Part shown: piece by piece, positions 6,211 to 9,167 of the stretch | Position numbering within the stretch: position 1 is the stretch's first letter | Layout: every line of letters starts with the position of its first letter | Source: Gaiellales bacterium | GTDB taxonomy: Bacteria > Actinomycetota > Thermoleophilia > Gaiellales > F1-60-MAGs149 | NCBI GenBank assembly: GCA_030831375.1 | Contig: JAURLF010000001.1 | Location: 1-9,167, forward strand | Length of the DNA: 9,167 nt | Reading direction: 5' to 3' | Notes under the pieces: generated by a model | Databases searched by the model: none | What the model was told of the DNA's origin: nothing | The model's input: the letters and a program-made list of their open reading frames with translations, nothing else | Position numbers and translations under genes: made by a program

Positions 6211-7170
6211 GTGCTCGAGGGCAAGCGAATCCTGCTGACCGGCGGCGCCGGCTTCATCGGCACCACCGTCGCCGGCCTGCTGGCCGACGCGAACGAGGTC
6301 GTCCTCTACGACAACCTCCACAACGACGCGCTCAGCCAGACGTCGCTGCGCGACCACCCGAACGTGACGTTCGTGCAGGGCGACATCCTCGACCTGGACG
6401 ACCTCGCGGCCGCCGCCGAGGGCGCCACGCACCTCGTGCACATGGCCGCCATCGCGGGCGTCGCGACGGTGCTCAAGAGCCCCGTCCGCACGATGCGGGT
6501 CAACCTGCTCGGCACCGCCAACGTGGCGGAGGTCGCGCACGGCCTCGGCGACCGGCTCGAGCGGATGATCGACTTCTCGACCAGCGAGGTCTTCGGCCGC
6601 CACGCGTACAAGGTCGAGGAGACGCACGAGACCTCCGGCGGCCAGGTCGGGGAGGCGCGCTGGTCGTACGCCGTCTCGAAGCTCGCCGGCGAGTACTTCC
6701 TGCACGCCTACTTCGAGGAGCACGGCCTGCCCGTCGCCGTGGTGCGCCCCTTCAACATCTACGGCCCGAACCAGATCGGCGTCGGCGCGATCCACCACTT
6801 CGTGCGCCACGCCATCAACGGCGAGGAGATCACCGTCCACAACGACGGGGCCCAGATCCGCGCGTGGTGCTACATGGACGACATCGCCACCGCCGTCCTC
6901 GAGATCCTCGAGAACCCCGCCGCGGTCGGGCAGTCCTTCAACATCGGCAACCCGCGCAGCGTCTGCACCACGTACGACCTGGCGCTGCGCATCAAGCGCC
7001 TCGCCGGCTCGGACTCGCCGATCGTGTTCAAGCCGCTCGAGTACTCCGACGTCGAGATCCGGATCCCCGACATCACGCGCGCCCGCGAGGTGCTGGGCTG
7101 GGAGCCGCAGGTCGACCTCGACGAGGGCCTCGAGCGCACCATCGCCTGGTACCGCGCGCAGGGGTCGTAG
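6211..7170 (+). CDS. NAD-dependent epimerase/dehydratase (extended SDR, nucleotide-sugar type)
   Basis: The 319-residue length is typical of extended SDR enzymes. The NAD(P) loop is LLTGGAGFIG (residues 8-17), with Asp34 after the second strand suggesting NAD preference. Catalytic residues are in FSTSEVFG (Thr124, Ser125) and SYAVSK (Tyr153, Lys157). RPFNIYGPNQIGVGAI and RAWCYMDDIATAVLEIL form the substrate side, and LGWEPQVDLDEGLERTIAWY is the usual C-terminal end. These enzymes oxidise a nucleotide sugar at C4 and then epimerise, dehydrate or decarboxylate it. The TSEVFG form resembles UDP-glucuronate decarboxylase-like and related members more than the TDEVYG form of dTDP-glucose dehydratase, but the product cannot be decided by eye. 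It heads a three-gene operon; GTG is supported by the TAGACT box 6 bases upstream. Confidence 0.9.
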   Translation: MLEGKRILLTGGAGFIGTTVAGLLADANEVVLYDNLHNDALSQTSLRDHPNVTFVQGDILDLDDLAAAAEGATHLVHMAAIAGVATVLKSPVRTMRVNLLGTANVAEVAHGLGDRLERMIDFSTSEVFGRHAYKVEETHETSGGQVGEARWSYAVSKLAGEYFLHAYFEEHGLPVAVVRPFNIYGPNQIGVGAIHHFVRHAINGEEITVHNDGAQIRAWCYMDDIATAVLEILENPAAVGQSFNIGNPRSVCTTYDLALRIKRLAGSDSPIVFKPLEYSDVEIRIPDITRAREVLGWEPQVDLDEGLERTIAWYRAQGS

Positions 7171-7173
7171 GGG
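7169..7173 (+). promoter_or_regulatory. Ribosome binding site (AGGGG) for the deacetylase-like gene
   Basis: AGGGG overlaps the SDR stop codon and lies 7 bases before the GTG at 7181. It fixes that start. It also contrasts with the operon heads, which have no room for a ribosome site. Confidence 0.55.
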
Positions 7174-7180
7174 CCGGGCC

Positions 7181-7834
7181 GTGGCCGCCTTCACGCCGGA
7201 GGGCTACGGGGAGCTCCTCGACGCGATCATCGCGGGGCGCTACCGGCTCCGCGGCTTCGACGTCGCCCAGCCGGCCGAGCAGATGCTGTTCTTGCGCCAC
7301 GACGTCGACCTCTCGCTCGAGGCCGCGCTGGAGATGGCCGAGCTCGAGCACGCGAAGGGCATCCGCGCCACGTACCTCCTGATGACGCGCAGCGTCTTCT
7401 ACAACCTCGCCTCGCCCGCCGGCGAGGCCGCGTACGCGCGGCTGCGCGAGCTCGGCCACTGGGTCGGCCACCACGCGCTGCACCCCCACGTCGACCCCGT
7501 CGTCGACCCCGGCTTCGACCGCGTGATGGCGTGGCACAACCCCGACCCGGCCTTCATGGAGGACGCCGTGCCCGGCTGGGTCAACGTCATGGAGCCGCGT
7601 TTCACCGGCGGCTTCGCGTGGACGTACCGCTCCGACTCGAAGCAGGCGTGGCGGCGCGGCGACCCCACCGCCGAGATCGCCGAGGCGCGCTTCCCGTGGC
7701 TTCAGCTCCTGATCCACCCCGTGCTCTGGATGCGCGGGCGCGACGGCATGCGGGCCACGATCGACGAGTACCTCGACCGCGACCGCGACGCGCGCCTCGA
7801 GCAGCTGCGCGGCGACGACCTCGATCTTGACTGA
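7181..7834 (+). CDS. Polysaccharide deacetylase-like protein (NodB/CE4-like fold)
   Basis: This 217-residue protein carries LFLRHDVDLSLEAALEMAELE (HDVD at 40-43), followed by GIRATYLLM, the first two strands of the NodB-like barrel; aspartates in this motif act as base and metal ligand in true CE4 deacetylases. The second motif region is HWVGHHALHPHVD, with several histidines (93, 97, 98, 101, 103) that could supply the metal ligands. Further conserved-looking blocks are WTYRSDSKQAWRRG (about 147-160) and LQLLIHPVLW (His179). This matches a divergent deacetylase subgroup seen in surface glycan clusters rather than chitin or peptidoglycan deacetylases. No signal peptide is present, so it should act in the cytoplasm on a nucleotide sugar or lipid-linked sugar. 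It lies 10 bases after the SDR gene and overlaps the next gene by eight bases. Removal of an N- or O-acyl group is inferred. Confidence 0.8.
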   Translation: MAAFTPEGYGELLDAIIAGRYRLRGFDVAQPAEQMLFLRHDVDLSLEAALEMAELEHAKGIRATYLLMTRSVFYNLASPAGEAAYARLRELGHWVGHHALHPHVDPVVDPGFDRVMAWHNPDPAFMEDAVPGWVNVMEPRFTGGFAWTYRSDSKQAWRRGDPTAEIAEARFPWLQLLIHPVLWMRGRDGMRATIDEYLDRDRDARLEQLRGDDLDLD

Positions 7835-8864
7835 GCCCCTGACCATCCTCGTGACGGCGGTCGGCTCGCCCGGCTCGGCCGCGCTCCTGCGCGCCCTGCG
7901 CGACAACGGCGAGCGCCCGGTGCGCCTCGTGGGCACGGACCTGCGCGACGAGAACGCCGGCCGCTTCCTCTGCGACGCCTTCGCGACCGTGCCGGCGGGC
8001 ACGGATCCCGCGTTCGGACCGGCGATCCTCGCGCTCGCCGAGCGCGAGGGCGCACGGGTGGTGCTGCCCCAGGCCTCGTTCGACCTCGCCGGCCTCGCGG
8101 CCATGCGCGATGACTTCGCCGCGGCCGGGATCGCGCTGATCTGCTCGAGCCCCGAGGCGGTGGCCGCCGCCGACTCGAAGCACGCGACCCTCGCGCTGTG
8201 CGAGCGCCTCGGCGTGCGCGCGCCCGCCTTCCGCCTCGCCCGCGGCGGCGCCGAGGTGGCCGCCGCGGCGCGCGCCCTCGGCTACCCCGACCGCGATGTC
8301 TGCATGAAGCCGGTCGTCTCGGCCGGCTCGCGCGGCTTCCATGTCATCTCCGCCGACGTCGACGAGCGCCGCTGGCTGCTCCATGAGCGCCCGGTGGCCC
8401 CGCCGCGCCGGCTGGAGGACGTCGAGCGCATCCTCGCGGACGATCCGACGGAGCTCCTGGTGATGGAGCTCGTGCAGGGCCTCGAGCGCACCGTCGACGG
8501 CTACGCCGAAGACGGCCGCATCGTGCTCGGCCACCCGAAGACGCGCGAGGCGATGCGCGCCGGGCTCGCGATGCGCTTCGAGACGCTCGACGCGCCCGAG
8601 CTGATGGCGGTCGCCGAGACCCTCGTCGGGGGCTTCGGCCTCGACGGCTTCTTCAACCTGCAGCTGATCGGCGACGCCGTGCTCGAGATGAATCCGCGCA
8701 TCTCGACGATCGTCTACCAGGACGACCTCGACCTGCCCTGGCTCGGCGTCCGCCGCGCCCTCGGCGAGCTGACCGACGCCGAGGCGGCGGCCGCGCAGGG
8801 GCGCGTCCGGCCCGGCCGGGTCGCGCTGCGCTACTTCGACCAGCTCGAGTACGGGCCCGGCTAG
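7827..8864 (+). CDS. ATP-grasp enzyme (carbamoyl-phosphate-synthase large-chain-like)
   Basis: The 345-residue protein begins with a Rossmann-like pre-ATP-grasp domain (TILVTAVGSPGSAALLRALRD). The nucleotide site has DVCMKPVVSAGSRGFHVI (Lys161 and a glycine-rich loop), VMELVQGLERTVDGYA (Glu214) and FFNLQLIGDAVLEMNPRIST (Glu287, Asn289, Arg291), the metal-binding end of CarB-like ATP-grasp folds. It should activate a carboxylate with ATP and join it to an amine. Its position behind an SDR and a deacetylase-like protein suggests it acylates an amino sugar with an amino or hydroxy acid, or forms an amide at a sugar carboxylate. That is inference. The TTG start at 7827 lies inside the previous gene, with an eight-base overlap. 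TTG is rare but the MTEPLTILVTAVGS reading gives a natural N-terminus. Its TAG shares CTAG with the opposing aminotransferase gene. Confidence 0.86.
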   Translation: MTEPLTILVTAVGSPGSAALLRALRDNGERPVRLVGTDLRDENAGRFLCDAFATVPAGTDPAFGPAILALAEREGARVVLPQASFDLAGLAAMRDDFAAAGIALICSSPEAVAAADSKHATLALCERLGVRAPAFRLARGGAEVAAAARALGYPDRDVCMKPVVSAGSRGFHVISADVDERRWLLHERPVAPPRRLEDVERILADDPTELLVMELVQGLERTVDGYAEDGRIVLGHPKTREAMRAGLAMRFETLDAPELMAVAETLVGGFGLDGFFNLQLIGDAVLEMNPRISTIVYQDDLDLPWLGVRRALGELTDAEAAAAQGRVRPGRVALRYFDQLEYGPG

Positions 8865-8868
8865 CCGG
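8857..8868. repeat. 12-base perfect palindrome at shared stop codons
   Basis: CCGGCTAGCCGG is a perfect palindrome centred on the CTAG that provides TAG stops on both strands. Both proteins therefore end in Gly (GGC TAG). A 4-bp stem with a CTAG loop is too weak to be called a terminator. Confidence 0.5.
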
Positions 8869-9167
8869 CGGCGACGGCGAGCGCGGCGAGCACGTCGGCC
8901 ACGTCCGCGTCCGTCATCGCCGGGTAGACCGGCAGCGCGAGACCGCGGTCGACGACGTCCTCCGCGACCGGGGCCGACTGCCCGAGCGGAGCGAGGCTGC
9001 CGATCCGGGTCAGCGCGTACGAGAGGATCCCCGCCCCGATGCCCTGCTCCCGCAGTGATGCGATCACCCCGTCCCGGTCCAGCCCCGCGGGCACGACGAC
9101 GCCGAAGGTCTGCTCGTTGACGGCCGCCCCCGCGGGATGCGCCTGGCCGGCGAGCCCCAACCCGGGC
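8861..9167 (-). CDS. DegT/DnrJ/EryC1/StrS-type aminotransferase, C-terminal end (cut by right edge)
   Basis: About 101 residues are visible and the frame stays open to the right edge, so the N-terminus and the PLP-binding lysine lie outside the window. The visible part reads VNEQTFGVVVPAGLDRDGVIASLREQGIGAG, then LSYALTRIGSLAPLG, and ends RGLALPVYPAMTDADVADVLAALAVA. This is the small-domain end of fold-type I sugar aminotransferases, where a loop after the GIG helix closes over the active site and a LPVYP/LPLHP block precedes the last helix. Such enzymes transfer an amine from glutamate to a keto nucleotide sugar, often one made by an SDR enzyme like that at 6211-7170. Convergent with the ATP-grasp gene and overlapping it by four bases. 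Only the tail is seen, so substrate and symbol are not assigned. Confidence 0.78.
   Translation of the reverse strand, partial: PGLGLAGQAHPAGAAVNEQTFGVVVPAGLDRDGVIASLREQGIGAGILSYALTRIGSLAPLGQSAPVAEDVVDRGLALPVYPAMTDADVADVLAALAVAAG

Noticed and set aside
7602..8534. A 310-codon minus-strand frame antisense to the second ATP-grasp gene
   Set aside because: His/Arg/Ala-rich antisense shadow; the plus-strand frame has the complete ATP-grasp motif set.
1..9167. tRNA, rRNA, CRISPR array, insertion sequence or attachment site
   Set aside because: No cloverleaf-like segment, no regularly spaced repeats, no transposase or integrase reading frame and no terminal repeats were seen by eye; gaps between genes are about 60 bases at most.

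Overview
The window is very GC-rich with almost no intergenic space. Start codons include ATG, GTG and one TTG, and several genes seem to be transcribed without a 5' leader. This suggests a high-GC actinobacterium. A deep-branching group such as Thermoleophilia/Solirubrobacterales is my guess from the protein style; it is inferred, not shown.

Layout. (1) 1-694, minus: N-terminal part of a hydantoinase/oxoprolinase-type enzyme, cut by the left edge. (2) 742-1968, plus: an ATP-grasp ligase, divergent from gene 1 and converging with (3) 1940-3253, minus, a GT-B glycosyltransferase. (4) 3304-4311, plus: a second, shorter GT4-like glycosyltransferase, coupled through TGATG to (5) 4311-4523, a 70-residue two-helix membrane protein. 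(6, 7) 4558-5180, plus: a VapBC-type toxin-antitoxin pair with its own promoter. (8) 5177-6148, minus: a CorA-type metal channel with GQN in place of GMN. (9-11) 6211-8864, plus: a tight operon of an extended SDR sugar-nucleotide enzyme, a NodB/CE4-like deacetylase and a second, unrelated ATP-grasp enzyme. (12) 8861-9167, minus: C-terminal end of a DegT/DnrJ/EryC1/StrS-type aminotransferase, cut by the right edge.

Together, genes 2-4, 9-11 and probably 12 look like part of a locus for a surface glycan or glycoconjugate. The SDR would remodel a nucleotide sugar, the aminotransferase would add an amine, the deacetylase-like protein would free or handle an N-acyl group, the ATP-grasp enzymes would form a carboxylate-amine bond, and the glycosyltransferases would assemble the chain. 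The chemistry and order are inferred. The VapBC pair, the CorA gene and the hydantoinase gene have no obvious role in the pathway.

Two structural themes stand out. Five transcription units start 6-7 bases after a TAnnnT box, as expected for leaderless mRNAs. Two of the three convergent gene pairs overlap by exactly four bases at a palindromic CTAG that supplies a TAG stop on each strand. No non-coding stretch exceeds 300 bases; the longest gaps are about 60 bases. I saw no tRNA, rRNA, CRISPR array or insertion sequence.
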